From DATMYQ01 sp035560935 (GTDB lineage Bacteria; Bacillota; Negativicutes; Sporomusales; Sporomusaceae): a stretch of 26,170 bases of DNA. Location of the stretch: contig DATMYQ010000009.1 in assembly GCA_035560935.1 (NCBI GenBank), forward strand, positions 1-26,170. The letters are read 5' to 3'. The position numbers and the translations under genes were made by a program. The notes beneath the pieces were generated by a model. That model searched no databases and was not told the origin of the DNA. It saw only the letters and a program-made list of their open reading frames with translations. Positions 8,564 to 16,561 of this stretch are shown piece after piece (position 1 is the stretch's first letter; every line of letters begins with the position of its first letter).

Positions 8564-9655
8564 TCAGCAAATTTCCTTCCAGCCCGCGACATCTGTGATC
8601 CCCAACCCGGGAGCATCCGGCAACAGAATACGGTTTTTGTCGAAGCTGACCCCGCCGGTTACGGGATCTTCCGCCAGCAGCACCGCCGCATCCAGATCGG
8701 CTACGGTGATGATTCGCTTGCCGGCAGCCAGGCAGGCCGCCGCCGTAATGCCCACCTTGCTTTCCAGCATACAGCCCATCATACATTCCACACCCATGGT
8801 TTGCGCCATATCGGCAATTTTCTGCGCATTTCGCAAGCCGCCGGCTTTCATCAGTTTAATGTTGATCATGTCACAGGCCCGCATCGACAACAGCGTGAAC
8901 ACCTCATACGGGCCAAACGAGGATTCATCCGCCATAATCGGCGTCGACACATTATCCGTCACATATTTCAGCCCCGTGAAATCATGGGCCTTAACCGGCT
9001 GTTCAATCAGTTCAATGTCCAGGCCCAGATCCTCAAATTTCCGGATCGTACGGACCGCTTCTTTCGGCTGCCAGCCCTGGTTGGCATCCAGCCGAATTTT
9101 CACATTGGGTCCAATGGCTTGGCGGATCGCCTGCACCCGCTGAATATCCAGCGCCGCGTCGACACCGACCTTCAGTTTCAGTTCCGTGTAACCTTCCGCC
9201 AGCGCTTCGCGTGAATCCCGGGCCATCTCTTCCGGCGCGTTGATGCTGATGGTCAGATCGGTCGTCAGCGATGGGCGGTAGCCGCCGAACAGTTGATGCA
9301 GCGGAATACCGTACCTTTTGCCAAACAGGTCATGCACCGCAATATCCAGCGCTGCTTTGGCCGAATGGTTATGGACCATTGCGCCGTCGATCAAGGAGGA
9401 CAACAGTTCCAGGTTCTCCACATTCTGTCCGATCAGTTTCGGTCCGATGGTATCGCGAATCGCTGCCACCACCGAATCCTGGCTGTCACCGGTGATCACT
9501 GCCGTCGGGGGCGCGTTGCCAAACCCGGTTTCACCTGTGTCGGCAATCACCTTGATAATAATGTCTTCTGCCGAGTTTACCTGCCGCAGGGCTGTCTTAA
9601 ACGGTTTTTTGAGCGGAATGCTGACTTTGCCAATTTTGATCTCTTTAATTTTCAA
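8564..9655 (-). CDS. Dipeptide epimerase, enolase superfamily (L-Ala-D/L-Glu epimerase-like)
   Basis: A 363-aa enolase-superfamily enzyme of the muconate-lactonising type. Catalytic K160-x-K162 (ELKLKVG) opposes K267 (NIKLMKAGG). Metal ligands are D190 (RLDANQG), E218 (LIEQP) and D243 (MADESS). D320-x-D322 (ADLDAA) is the motif that in L-Ala-D/L-Glu epimerases binds the dipeptide amino group. It would interconvert epimers of dipeptides such as those from murein; side-chain specificity is not assured. Start chosen as TTG 9655, because AAGGAGG lies 9 nt upstream; the upstream in-frame extension crosses that site and adds non-conserved residues. The gene is probably cotranscribed with the DcuC carrier, and its roughly 250-nt leader holds RNA copy B and a terminator-like hairpin. 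Confidence 0.92.
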   Translation of the reverse strand: MKIKEIKIGKVSIPLKKPFKTALRQVNSAEDIIIKVIADTGETGFGNAPPTAVITGDSQDSVVAAIRDTIGPKLIGQNVENLELLSSLIDGAMVHNHSAKAALDIAVHDLFGKRYGIPLHQLFGGYRPSLTTDLTISINAPEEMARDSREALAEGYTELKLKVGVDAALDIQRVQAIRQAIGPNVKIRLDANQGWQPKEAVRTIRKFEDLGLDIELIEQPVKAHDFTGLKYVTDNVSTPIMADESSFGPYEVFTLLSMRACDMINIKLMKAGGLRNAQKIADMAQTMGVECMMGCMLESKVGITAAACLAAGKRIITVADLDAAVLLAEDPVTGGVSFDKNRILLPDAPGLGITDVAGWKEIC

Positions 9656-9729
9656 TTTGTAATGCCTCCTTCTCGTTGTTCTTGTCAGGGGTACGCGTGC
9701 CATGCCATCTTCTTTACAATATTTCTCCA

Positions 9730-9750
9730 AAAAATGCACAGAGCATTTTT
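9730..9750 (-). terminator. Terminator-like hairpin between RNA copy B and the epimerase
   Basis: Minus-strand AAAAATGC (9750-9743) pairs with GCATTTTT (9737-9730) around a 5-nt loop, and the transcript continues as a U run of six. It lies 12 nt after the 3' strand of the P1 stem of copy B and about 75 nt before the epimerase start, the position of a riboswitch expression platform. The stem is A/U-rich, so on its own it may be a weak terminator. Confidence 0.5.
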
Positions 9751-9762
9751 AAAGACGTTGAG

Positions 9763-9884
9763 TTTACACCTTCGATTACGCACAAAATCCAGCAAAACGT
9801 CGCTCCCGGTTTTGGAGCTTCCGTCTTACTGGATTTTGTCTGTGTCCGCATCTGGGCAAACAGATGGGTGTAAAAACAAAGCAG
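9763..9884 (-). ncRNA. Structured leader RNA, copy B (candidate riboswitch, class not recognised)
   Basis: Minus-strand counterpart of the RNA at 6944-7069, in the epimerase leader. P1 pairs TTTACACC (9874-9867) with GGTGTAAA (9770-9763). P2 pairs CATCTG (9866-9861) with CAGATG (9854-9849). P3 pairs ACAAAATCCAG (9839-9829) with CTGGATTTTGT (9792-9782) and has an inner GCTCC/GGAGC-type stem. Against copy A, P2 changes a U-A pair to C-G, and P1 changes at several positions on both sides while pairing is kept. The joining regions are the conserved parts: CTGCTTTGTTT, GCGG, GACAAAATCCAG, GGAA, GTTTTG and ATC-GAAGG. A terminator-like hairpin follows. The sequence upstream of 9884 shows no clear promoter, so it may be transcribed from the DUF3870 gene. 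Confidence 0.72.
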
Positions 9885-9907
9885 TGTCGCTATTTTGTTA
9901 TCATTCG

Positions 9908-10252
9908 CTATCCCTCTTCGGCCAGAATTTTTTTGCCGGAAACGATCGTGCGGTACTGTTTCTGCGCGTCTTTAAACGCAGTCAGAATCGCCCGCTGCGA
10001 TGACCCAAAATAACGTTCCTCGATTTCTTCCTGTACGGTCTCAATATCAGCAGCCAGCGATTTACCGATAAGCAAAGTACGGATAAAATCATTCGTGACC
10101 TGAACGGTGGCCGAACTGCCGCATTCAATGATTTCTCCCGATGTTTTACTCACGACAAAACCGATGAAAAACTGACCGTACCGAACCGTGATGGGATTGT
10201 TTTGCTGCGTCTTGGCATTGCCGACAATATAAATGGTCCCGGATGGAAACAT
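9908..10252 (-). CDS. DUF3870 domain protein
   Basis: A 114-aa soluble protein that fits the DUF3870 family along its whole length: the IYIVGNAKTQQ start, FFIGFVVSKTSGEIIECGSS, the FIRTLLIGKSL block and the IEERYFGSSQRAILTAFKDA end. The function of the family is unknown to me. The ATG at 10252 is preferred, with GGGGTG 6 nt upstream; an in-frame GTG at 10261 is possible. It sits upstream of the RNA-controlled epimerase and carrier genes in the same direction, which suggests a role in the same amino-acid or peptide pathway. Confidence 0.82.
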   Translation of the reverse strand: MFPSGTIYIVGNAKTQQNNPITVRYGQFFIGFVVSKTSGEIIECGSSATVQVTNDFIRTLLIGKSLAADIETVQEEIEERYFGSSQRAILTAFKDAQKQYRTIVSGKKILAEEG

Positions 10253-10502
10253 ATTGAGCACCCCGATATCTTCATGTGCTGTGCTTATTCGGATTTCGAC
10301 ATTTATGACTTAATTCCTGCCGTATTTTTTATTTATTTTATGTTTTCGCATTATTTTGCCTATTTTTCCATCGTATTCCCCGGGGAAAGCGTTTAAGATC
10401 CCGCAAAAAACACTAAAACACTTGATTCAATCGGTTATACTCGGCCACAACGGCTCCTTTCTCAGCGGCCACGCTGCGGCATACATGTGATGATATATGG
10501 CA
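10253..10502 (-). other. Non-coding, A/T-rich leader of the DUF3870 gene
   Basis: No gene of credible size. It holds a perfect 12-bp palindrome, TTCCCCGGGGAA, near 10376-10387, and an A/T-rich stretch at about 10300-10370 that could contain the DUF3870 promoter, though no clear -35/-10 pair stands out. An 11-codon GTG frame behind an AAAGGAG lies near 10420-10460; it is too short to call. Confidence 0.45.
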
Positions 10503-10528
10503 AAAGCAGCGGCAATTGCCGCTGCTTT
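10503..10528 (-). terminator. Perfect 26-bp palindrome after the 64-aa gene, probable terminator
   Basis: AAAGCAGCGGCAA and its exact complement abut, giving a GC-rich stem. It lies 23 nt past the stop at 10552. On the minus strand only four T follow, so it is a modest terminator by the usual rule. It could also act as a protein-binding site or protect an RNA 3' end. Confidence 0.6.
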
Positions 10529-10551
10529 GTCATTGAGCCGTACCCTATGAT

Positions 10552-10746
10552 TTACTTACTATAAGTAAGCATATAGTCATAGCCTAATTTTTCGTATTTT
10601 TCCAGTGCATCCACAACCCGTTCATCAAAACGCGTCTCTTCATTGTTGACAATGTCCAGTGCTTCATGAACGATATTTTTTATCTGAAACTGGCAATAAC
10701 CCAAAAAGCTCAGTCTTTTGTACAATTCATCCGTACGTTGTTCCAA
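10552..10746 (-). CDS. Small hypothetical protein (64 aa)
   Basis: Not recognised. A charged, mostly helical 64-residue protein without membrane segment, signal peptide or Cys motif; the C-terminal half (DERVVDALEKYEKLGYDYM) looks like an amphipathic helix. It is believed real because AGGAGG lies 8 nt before a TTG start at 10746, a strong promoter lies upstream (10917-10945) and a palindromic terminator follows. It appears to be a single-gene unit between the peptide module and the methyl-transfer island. It is somewhat like the small helical Spo0E-type regulators in size, but I see no firm match. Confidence 0.75.
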   Translation of the reverse strand: MEQRTDELYKRLSFLGYCQFQIKNIVHEALDIVNNEETRFDERVVDALEKYEKLGYDYMLTYSK

Positions 10747-10916
10747 GATATTCCCCTCCTCTTATTCAAAATTGGTAATCACAACGTTAGGTAACGTCAT
10801 CAGCCGCCATTACCATCGACTCTTACCAACACTAACAGAATAAGAAAAGGCAACGAAACTTCTTGTTCTTCTTTAGTCATTCTCCGCACAGAATTTTCTT
10901 GGTGATCGATTTTATT

Positions 10917-10945
10917 ATCATATCATTCATTCATCATTAAGTCAA
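10917..10945 (-). promoter_or_regulatory. Strong sigma-70-type promoter of the 64-aa gene
   Basis: Minus strand TTGACT (10945-10940), a 17-nt spacer and TATGAT (10922-10917), followed by A/T-rich sequence. Predicted start near 10910, which leaves a leader of about 160 nt before the TTG at 10746. It begins right after the RACo stop, so the 64-aa gene need not depend on the island. Confidence 0.75.
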
Positions 10946-10957
10946 TGTTTTTTAGTT

Positions 10958-12793
10958 TTATTTTTGCGTCGGAGTGCCTAACTGCAAATTCTGCAGAAAC
11001 CGCTGCTGAAAATCCGGCTGGGCCGCCAATTCCACGTATTCCACCTTTTCGATAAGCCGTTGCCCCCGCCAAAGATTTTTCTGATCAGTCAGCGCCTTCA
11101 TCCCCCCTATGGCGGCCGCGTTCCCCACCGCAAGAATCTGTTCGGCGGCAATGCCGGGAAACATGCCGATGCGGCAGGCGCTGTCCACATCGACATAATT
11201 TCCGAAGGCTCCCGCCAGATGAAGCGGCAAGTCGGCAGACAACCCGGCCCGTTCCAGCAGGTACTCGATACCGGTGCAAATGGACGCTTTGACCAGCTGA
11301 ATTTGGCGAATGTCGCCCTGGGTAATGGCCACCGCAGACCGGCCCTCGTCCGATTCCCCGACCAGCACAAATTCCCATTGTCCGTCCTGTTGCCGCAACC
11401 GGTTGGCAACGGCAGGCGGCAATGGGGTAATGTGCTTGTTGTTGAATCGACCGCTGGCGCTGACAATTCCGGCTCTTAGCATTTCAGCGACCGCTTTGAT
11501 CATGCCCGACCCGCAAATTCCCTTAGGCGGTCCGTCGCCAATCACCGTTAGCGTTACGTCTCCAGCGATTTCCACATCTTGGATGGCCCCATTCACCGCC
11601 CGCATGCCATCCCGGATATGGGCACCTTCAAAGGCGGGGCCGGCTGCCGTGGAGCAGGCAAACAGCCGATCTTTGCCGCCAATGGCCATTTCCCCGTTGG
11701 TTCCCAGGTCGACCAGCAGCGCCGGCGCCACAGCCCGATCCAAATCAACGGCCAAAATCGCCCCGGTAGTGTCGGAGCCGACAAAGCTGGCGATATTCGG
11801 CAAAATCACCCCGACGCCCTGGGGATTGATGTTCAGTTCAAGGAGAGCCGCGGGCAGCGGTGCCAGGTGGTTGAACAACGCCGCGTAGGGTTGTTGGGCC
11901 AGCGACGACGGCGCCAGCGACAGCAACAGTTGGATCATCGTGGTGTTGCCAACAATGGTCGCGCCGTATATTGCTGCCGGTTCAATCGCTGCCGTGACGC
12001 ACAGCTCCGCTATAACCTGGTTCAGGCATTGCCGTATCACCTGGGCAAGTTCCGCTAAACCCTCTACCCGCTCCTGGGCAACGCGAATCCGGGAAATCAC
12101 ATCGGCCCCGAAGGAAATTTGGGGATTGGTCCGCGAACAAACCGCGAGCAATTTGTTGGTCCGCAGATCCACAAGCATCCCGGCCACCGTAGTGGTTCCA
12201 ATGTCAAAAGCCACTCCATACAAGCAGTCGCCGGTGTCCCCGGCTTCCAGCGCGATCACTTCCTGCTGAAAGAAAACCGCGGTGACCGCCGCAGGCTTAC
12301 TCTCACCCAATAGGCTGAGCTGCCGCAAAACGTCGAGCTGGTTCAGTCCGGAACCGGTACCGTTCAGACCTTGATCCGCCAGCCCCTGGACGACAGCCTG
12401 CTGCAGCGAACAGTGTTTCGTGAGGCTGGGATACTCGATACGCAAGACCACTTTTTCAAACAGCGGCTGCTCCACCGGCCAAGTGAACTCCCCCAAATCT
12501 CCCTTTCCCGCCGATTTTCCTGTCGGCAGACTAACAGTGATGTCGCCACGGGGATAGGTCCGGCAGGCCAGATACAACGGCTCCCCCACCTGTTCCGATT
12601 CTACCCGGATTCCTTCCACGTCGCCGGCCAGAACGGCGATCCGGCATTTCCCGCAACTTCCCAAGCCGCCGCAATCGGCGCTGATCGGTAGCCCCTGTTC
12701 CGCCAGCGTCTGTTGCAGACTAACATCGCGGCGGCCCCCGATGGGTTCCTCTCGCCCTTGCACCCAAATCTTATGCTCCAGCAATTCATTCAT
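10958..12793 (-). CDS. RACo-type reductive activator of corrinoid methyltransferase proteins (2Fe-2S + ASKHA)
   Basis: A 611-aa protein. The N-terminal ferredoxin domain holds a 2Fe-2S cluster through C41, C47, C50 (spacing C-x5-C-x2-C) and C77. The rest is the ASKHA-fold ATPase region of RACo proteins, starting with DIGTTT (197-202) and including VDLGTNGEMA and GICGSGMI. RACo uses ATP to drive the reduction of accidentally oxidised Co(II) corrinoid back to active Co(I). Start chosen at ATG 12793, with AAGGTGG 9 nt upstream. It follows the membrane chemoreceptor by 52 nt and serves functionally the corrinoid proteins encoded at 21647-22309 and 24308-24937, although about 9 kb away. Confidence 0.92.
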   Translation of the reverse strand: MNELLEHKIWVQGREEPIGGRRDVSLQQTLAEQGLPISADCGGLGSCGKCRIAVLAGDVEGIRVESEQVGEPLYLACRTYPRGDITVSLPTGKSAGKGDLGEFTWPVEQPLFEKVVLRIEYPSLTKHCSLQQAVVQGLADQGLNGTGSGLNQLDVLRQLSLLGESKPAAVTAVFFQQEVIALEAGDTGDCLYGVAFDIGTTTVAGMLVDLRTNKLLAVCSRTNPQISFGADVISRIRVAQERVEGLAELAQVIRQCLNQVIAELCVTAAIEPAAIYGATIVGNTTMIQLLLSLAPSSLAQQPYAALFNHLAPLPAALLELNINPQGVGVILPNIASFVGSDTTGAILAVDLDRAVAPALLVDLGTNGEMAIGGKDRLFACSTAAGPAFEGAHIRDGMRAVNGAIQDVEIAGDVTLTVIGDGPPKGICGSGMIKAVAEMLRAGIVSASGRFNNKHITPLPPAVANRLRQQDGQWEFVLVGESDEGRSAVAITQGDIRQIQLVKASICTGIEYLLERAGLSADLPLHLAGAFGNYVDVDSACRIGMFPGIAAEQILAVGNAAAIGGMKALTDQKNLWRGQRLIEKVEYVELAAQPDFQQRFLQNLQLGTPTQK

Positions 12794-12845
12794 TTCGCCA
12801 TGCCACCTTATTCGTTGCAATTATTGTCCGTCAGGCCGGAAACAC

Positions 12846-14822
12846 CTACACTTTGAATTTATCCACCGTCATCAGCAACTGCTCCGCCAAATGGGCCAGA
12901 TGCTCGCTGGAGGACGCCACCTCCTGCATCGACGCCGACTGTTCTTCAGTGGCCGCCGATATCGTCTGGGCCTGACCGGAAATAGCCCGGCAAATTTCCC
13001 GGGTTTCCCGCATTTTGTCCTGTATTTCCTGACCGTTTTTCGCCAACACGATGAGTCCGTCCGCCGTACCCTGTGCAATTCCGGCCACATCCCGCACGTG
13101 CTCGCCGATATCGTTAAAAGCATTCCCGGCTTGGTCAACGACTTCCGTTCCCTTTCGTACTTCCAGGGTACCGTTTTGCATCGCCGTCACCGCTTCTGCG
13201 GTTTTACCCTGGATATCACCGATCAAACCGGCGATTTGTTTGGCCGCTTCCTGGGACTGTTCGGCCAATTTCCGCACTTCTTCGGCAACCACGGCGAAAC
13301 CCCGCCCCTGTTCCCCGGCCCGCGCTGCTTCAATCGCGGCGTTCAGCGCCAGCAGATTGGTCTGGCCGGCGATACCGGCAATCGTTTCGACGATTTGGCC
13401 AATTTCTTTTGAACGCTCGCCCAATTCGGCAACAACGGCCGCTGATTCGTCGACGGTCTGCCGGATGCTGATCATTTGGCGGATAGCGGTCTCTACGGCC
13501 TGACTGCCGCCCTCGACAGCGGCGACCGCCCGTCCGGCAATCACTGCGGCTTCGCCGGTATGGAGCGCCTCACGCTCCATACCGGAAGAAATGGTCGCCA
13601 CCAACGCAAAGGTGTCTTCGACGGCCTGGACTTGCCGTTCAGATCCCTGGGCGGTGTCGGTGATGGATACAGCCACCTGACCGGCGGCCTGGGCCGATTG
13701 TTCGGCGCTGGCGGTCAGCTGTTGGGAGGAGGCCGCCACCTGCTGGGATGAACCGTTAATTTCCCGAACCAGTTCCCGCAGATTATGAATCATCTGTTCA
13801 AAGGACCGGGCCAAGCGTCCCAATTCGTCCCGAGATGTCACCCCGATGCCGGTCACGGTCAGATCACCAGCGGCAATCCTGCCAGCAACGGCTTCCAGCG
13901 CGTGCAACGGCTTGGTTATACGACCGGCAACCCAAAATACCACCAGGATAGTTAAAACCAGCACAACGGTGATGGTGATCAGAGCGGTGCGTGCGAAGCC
14001 GCTCAGTGCCAAATGGGCTTCCGCCACCGGAATGTTAACGCCCATCGCCCACGGGGTGCCAGCAACCGGAGCGTAGGCCAGATATTTCATGCTCCCTGCG
14101 TAGGGGTAACTGCCGATACCGCTTTCACCGGCCAGCATTTTTGCCGACAGCGCTTTCAGTTCCGGAGTAGCGTTGGGGTCATTGTTCGCGTTGGCTTTAT
14201 TCATCAGTTCTTTGTTGGGATGGATGATAACGGTCCCGTCACCCCGCAGCAGGTATGCATAGCCCGTTTGACCCACTTTAACGCTGGTGACGATTTCCGC
14301 CACCCGGTCAATGTCAATGGCGCCAACCATAATGCCACTGACCCGGTCGCCGGTCCGGATCGGTTGGGCGACAACCACAACCAGTTTACCACTGACCGGG
14401 GAAAGAATCGGATCGGTGATTACGGTCTTACCTTTCATCGCTCCCTGAAAATAGGGCCGATTGGCCGAGTTACCGGCAACTCCATGGGTATCAACGTAAT
14501 CCCCTTTCTCATCAGTCCAGAAAATGTTCTCGTAAAGTTTGTTTTGAGCGATTTCAGCGCGCAAATAGGCTACTTTTGCTTCCCGGTCACCGCTGCGCAT
14601 CACCGGCGAGCGTGCCAACGCCGCCAGTTCCGTGCTGCGGTTTTCCAGCCACATCCCAATTTCACCGCTGCGTGATTTTGCCAGGCTGGCAATTTCGTTC
14701 TCCGCGTCCCGCACGATGATTTGCTGCGCCTGCCAATAATTGAGCCCCGCCAGCACGCCCATGGTGACTACCAGCAACGTGGCGATCACCGCCGCCAATT
14801 TAATTTTGATACTGTTCATCAT
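12846..14822 (-). CDS. Methyl-accepting chemotaxis protein with dCache sensor
   Basis: Classical 658-aa transmembrane chemoreceptor. Membrane segments at about 8-30 and 278-302 enclose a double-Cache sensor region (about 40-275, with YVDTHGVAGNSANRPYF and GYAYLLRGDGTVIIHP). HAMP follows at about 303-355 and the signalling coil at about 380-650, with tip NLLALNAAIEAARAGEQGRG. GGGAGG lies 6 nt before the first of two adjacent ATGs (14822 and 14819), and either could be used. It lies between the porin and RACo genes, so it may steer cells to the compound used by the island; the ligand is unknown. It encodes a different sensor from that of the soluble fusion at 3138-5612. Confidence 0.93.
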   Translation of the reverse strand: MMNSIKIKLAAVIATLLVVTMGVLAGLNYWQAQQIIVRDAENEIASLAKSRSGEIGMWLENRSTELAALARSPVMRSGDREAKVAYLRAEIAQNKLYENIFWTDEKGDYVDTHGVAGNSANRPYFQGAMKGKTVITDPILSPVSGKLVVVVAQPIRTGDRVSGIMVGAIDIDRVAEIVTSVKVGQTGYAYLLRGDGTVIIHPNKELMNKANANNDPNATPELKALSAKMLAGESGIGSYPYAGSMKYLAYAPVAGTPWAMGVNIPVAEAHLALSGFARTALITITVVLVLTILVVFWVAGRITKPLHALEAVAGRIAAGDLTVTGIGVTSRDELGRLARSFEQMIHNLRELVREINGSSQQVAASSQQLTASAEQSAQAAGQVAVSITDTAQGSERQVQAVEDTFALVATISSGMEREALHTGEAAVIAGRAVAAVEGGSQAVETAIRQMISIRQTVDESAAVVAELGERSKEIGQIVETIAGIAGQTNLLALNAAIEAARAGEQGRGFAVVAEEVRKLAEQSQEAAKQIAGLIGDIQGKTAEAVTAMQNGTLEVRKGTEVVDQAGNAFNDIGEHVRDVAGIAQGTADGLIVLAKNGQEIQDKMRETREICRAISGQAQTISAATEEQSASMQEVASSSEHLAHLAEQLLMTVDKFKV

Positions 14823-15015
14823 CTATTTCCTCCCTGTTATCATTGCACTTCCGTTGGCTTTTTCCATTACCCGCACTACCATCCCTTTACTTTCTTAGAC
14901 AACACTAGCCAACTTCCCTCTTTTTTGGAGCCAGTGTTGCGGCCAGAATTTGTGCTGACGGTCTGAACCCGGTGCAGTATTTCCGTCGATATCAACAATT
15001 GACAAAAATGGCATT

Positions 15016-15056
15016 AGCGAATGCGGAAACGGCCCGGTGGCCACCCCGCATTCGCT
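15016..15056 (-). terminator. Hairpin terminator after the SLH porin gene
   Basis: AGCGAATGCGG (15016-15026) pairs with CCGCATTCGCT (15046-15056), with a second small GGCC stem in the loop. On the minus strand a run of five T follows about 9 nt later. It lies 25 nt beyond the porin stop at 15082. The T run is offset, so termination may be partial. Confidence 0.7.
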
Positions 15057-15081
15057 CATATCTTTGCCAATAACATTCGGT

Positions 15082-16518
15082 TTAGTAGTAGAACTCAAAC
15101 TTCGTCATAAATGTTTTGTCCAAATTACTGGAGGTAAGGCTGGTCAAATTCCGGTTTTTGATGCGGAAATCCTGATATTCCAAAGACATGACGGTATTCT
15201 TGGCCAACACCCGTTGGTAGGCCAAAAAGAGCACGTTAACATTGTCCGTCGCATGAGTGAAAACATTATACGGCTGTCCCGGATTTGCCACCGCCGTGGT
15301 ATCAAAGCCGCCAGCGCCATTGGGAATTGCCCCGGCGTCAACGCTGCGATAGGAAACCATCCAGGCATCGGTGCCGGGTTTCGTGGGATCAACCAAATTG
15401 GCCCCGGAATAGTATATGCTGGGTCCCACGCTGTTGCTCAATTGTACGGCCCAGGCTTTAGGACTGTCGGGCAAATTTTGTGCGTTGCTGAGACTGGTAC
15501 TGATATAATCAGCCAGCAGCGTATACTTACCCATTTTATAGATGACGGAAGCCGTCCAGCCCCGCGACTGGGTGAAACTGCCGAAGTCGGTGTTTAGCAG
15601 ACCCATGCCGTTGGCGGCGCTGGTTCCTGGCCCGTCGGACCAGTAGTAGCCGGTTTTCAACGTCAGGTCTTTATTCAATTTAAAGCGGAACTCCCCTGTC
15701 GTCAGTTGATAGGATTCATTATTACTAAATCGGTTATTTACGTAATCGTAAGCGTTGGTTTTAATATTGCCGGTCCAGGCCCGGAAACTGGTTTTACCGT
15801 CTTTACCCAGCCGGGTATCCAGCAACACACCGTCGACACCGACTGCTTTGCCGATCAGACCGTTAGTGCTGGCATCAAGCGGATGGCGCCCCACCCGGAT
15901 AGTATCAATGCCCATTTGATTTTTCAGCGTGATTGTGGCCAAGTCTAAACCCACGGTACTGCCGGAGGTGTTTTCCTGGTTGCCGAATTTATTACCGCCG
16001 GTAGTGCTCAGACGAGCGGCCCAGGAAGTGTTATCGTTAACCGTTCCCCAAAACTTGAACCGTTGCCGAAACTCAAAATTATCGGAACGACTCAGTTTAT
16101 TGCCACCGCTCGGCGTAGGATTGTCAGTCACCCAGCGCACCCTGGTCTCTCCACTCATCCAGGTATTTGTCTTGGTTTCCAACTTTGCCACCCTGGCGCC
16201 CATCGAATTGAGTTCAGCGGCAAATTCTGCCGAAAGCGCGTCGATCATTTTTTTATTTTCATCACTGGTTTTTTCATATTTTGTCAGCATTTTCTGGATC
16301 ACAATGGCAAACTCATATCGGTTCATCAATTTATCTCCGCGGAAAGTCCCGTCGCCGTATCCTTCGATCACTCCGGCCTTAACCAGCTTGGTCACCGAAT
16401 CGTAGGCCCAGTGATTGGCCGGAACGTCGCCAAAAGACGCGGATGCAGCGTAGGAAACACTGTGCAGGCTTAACACCATACACCCTAGAACTATCAAACG
16501 AAACCATTTTCTCAACAC
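15082..16518 (-). CDS. Outer-membrane porin with N-terminal SLH domain
   Basis: A 478-aa protein. Residues 1-24 form a signal peptide ending VSYA. One SLH domain follows (about 28-72, FGDVPANHWAYDSVTKLVKAGVIEGYGDGTF), then a short coiled coil (about 85-117) and a beta-barrel rich in alternating aromatic and polar residues, ending in FEFYY as outer-membrane proteins do. In Negativicutes the SLH domain ties such porins to polyaminated peptidoglycan. It likely forms a channel for small solutes. The start is GTG 16518 (4 nt after AGGGGG) or TTG 16515 (7 nt). It follows the MFS gene by 43 nt, so the pair can carry a substrate across both membranes. Confidence 0.9.
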   Translation of the reverse strand: MLRKWFRLIVLGCMVLSLHSVSYAASASFGDVPANHWAYDSVTKLVKAGVIEGYGDGTFRGDKLMNRYEFAIVIQKMLTKYEKTSDENKKMIDALSAEFAAELNSMGARVAKLETKTNTWMSGETRVRWVTDNPTPSGGNKLSRSDNFEFRQRFKFWGTVNDNTSWAARLSTTGGNKFGNQENTSGSTVGLDLATITLKNQMGIDTIRVGRHPLDASTNGLIGKAVGVDGVLLDTRLGKDGKTSFRAWTGNIKTNAYDYVNNRFSNNESYQLTTGEFRFKLNKDLTLKTGYYWSDGPGTSAANGMGLLNTDFGSFTQSRGWTASVIYKMGKYTLLADYISTSLSNAQNLPDSPKAWAVQLSNSVGPSIYYSGANLVDPTKPGTDAWMVSYRSVDAGAIPNGAGGFDTTAVANPGQPYNVFTHATDNVNVLFLAYQRVLAKNTVMSLEYQDFRIKNRNLTSLTSSNLDKTFMTKFEFYY

Positions 16519-16561
16519 TTTTCCCCCTAACCCTTCGCCTTACGCTAAATCTGTTGATGAT

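Noticed and set aside
10415..10465. 11-codon GTG frame behind AAAGGAG upstream of the DUF3870 gene, as a leader peptide
   Set aside because: Too short to support by composition, no run of one amino acid and no attenuator structure directly after it.
10800..10880. 26-aa frame in the leader of the 64-aa gene
   Set aside because: The possible ribosome site is only 1 nt from the ATG; kept only as a remark.
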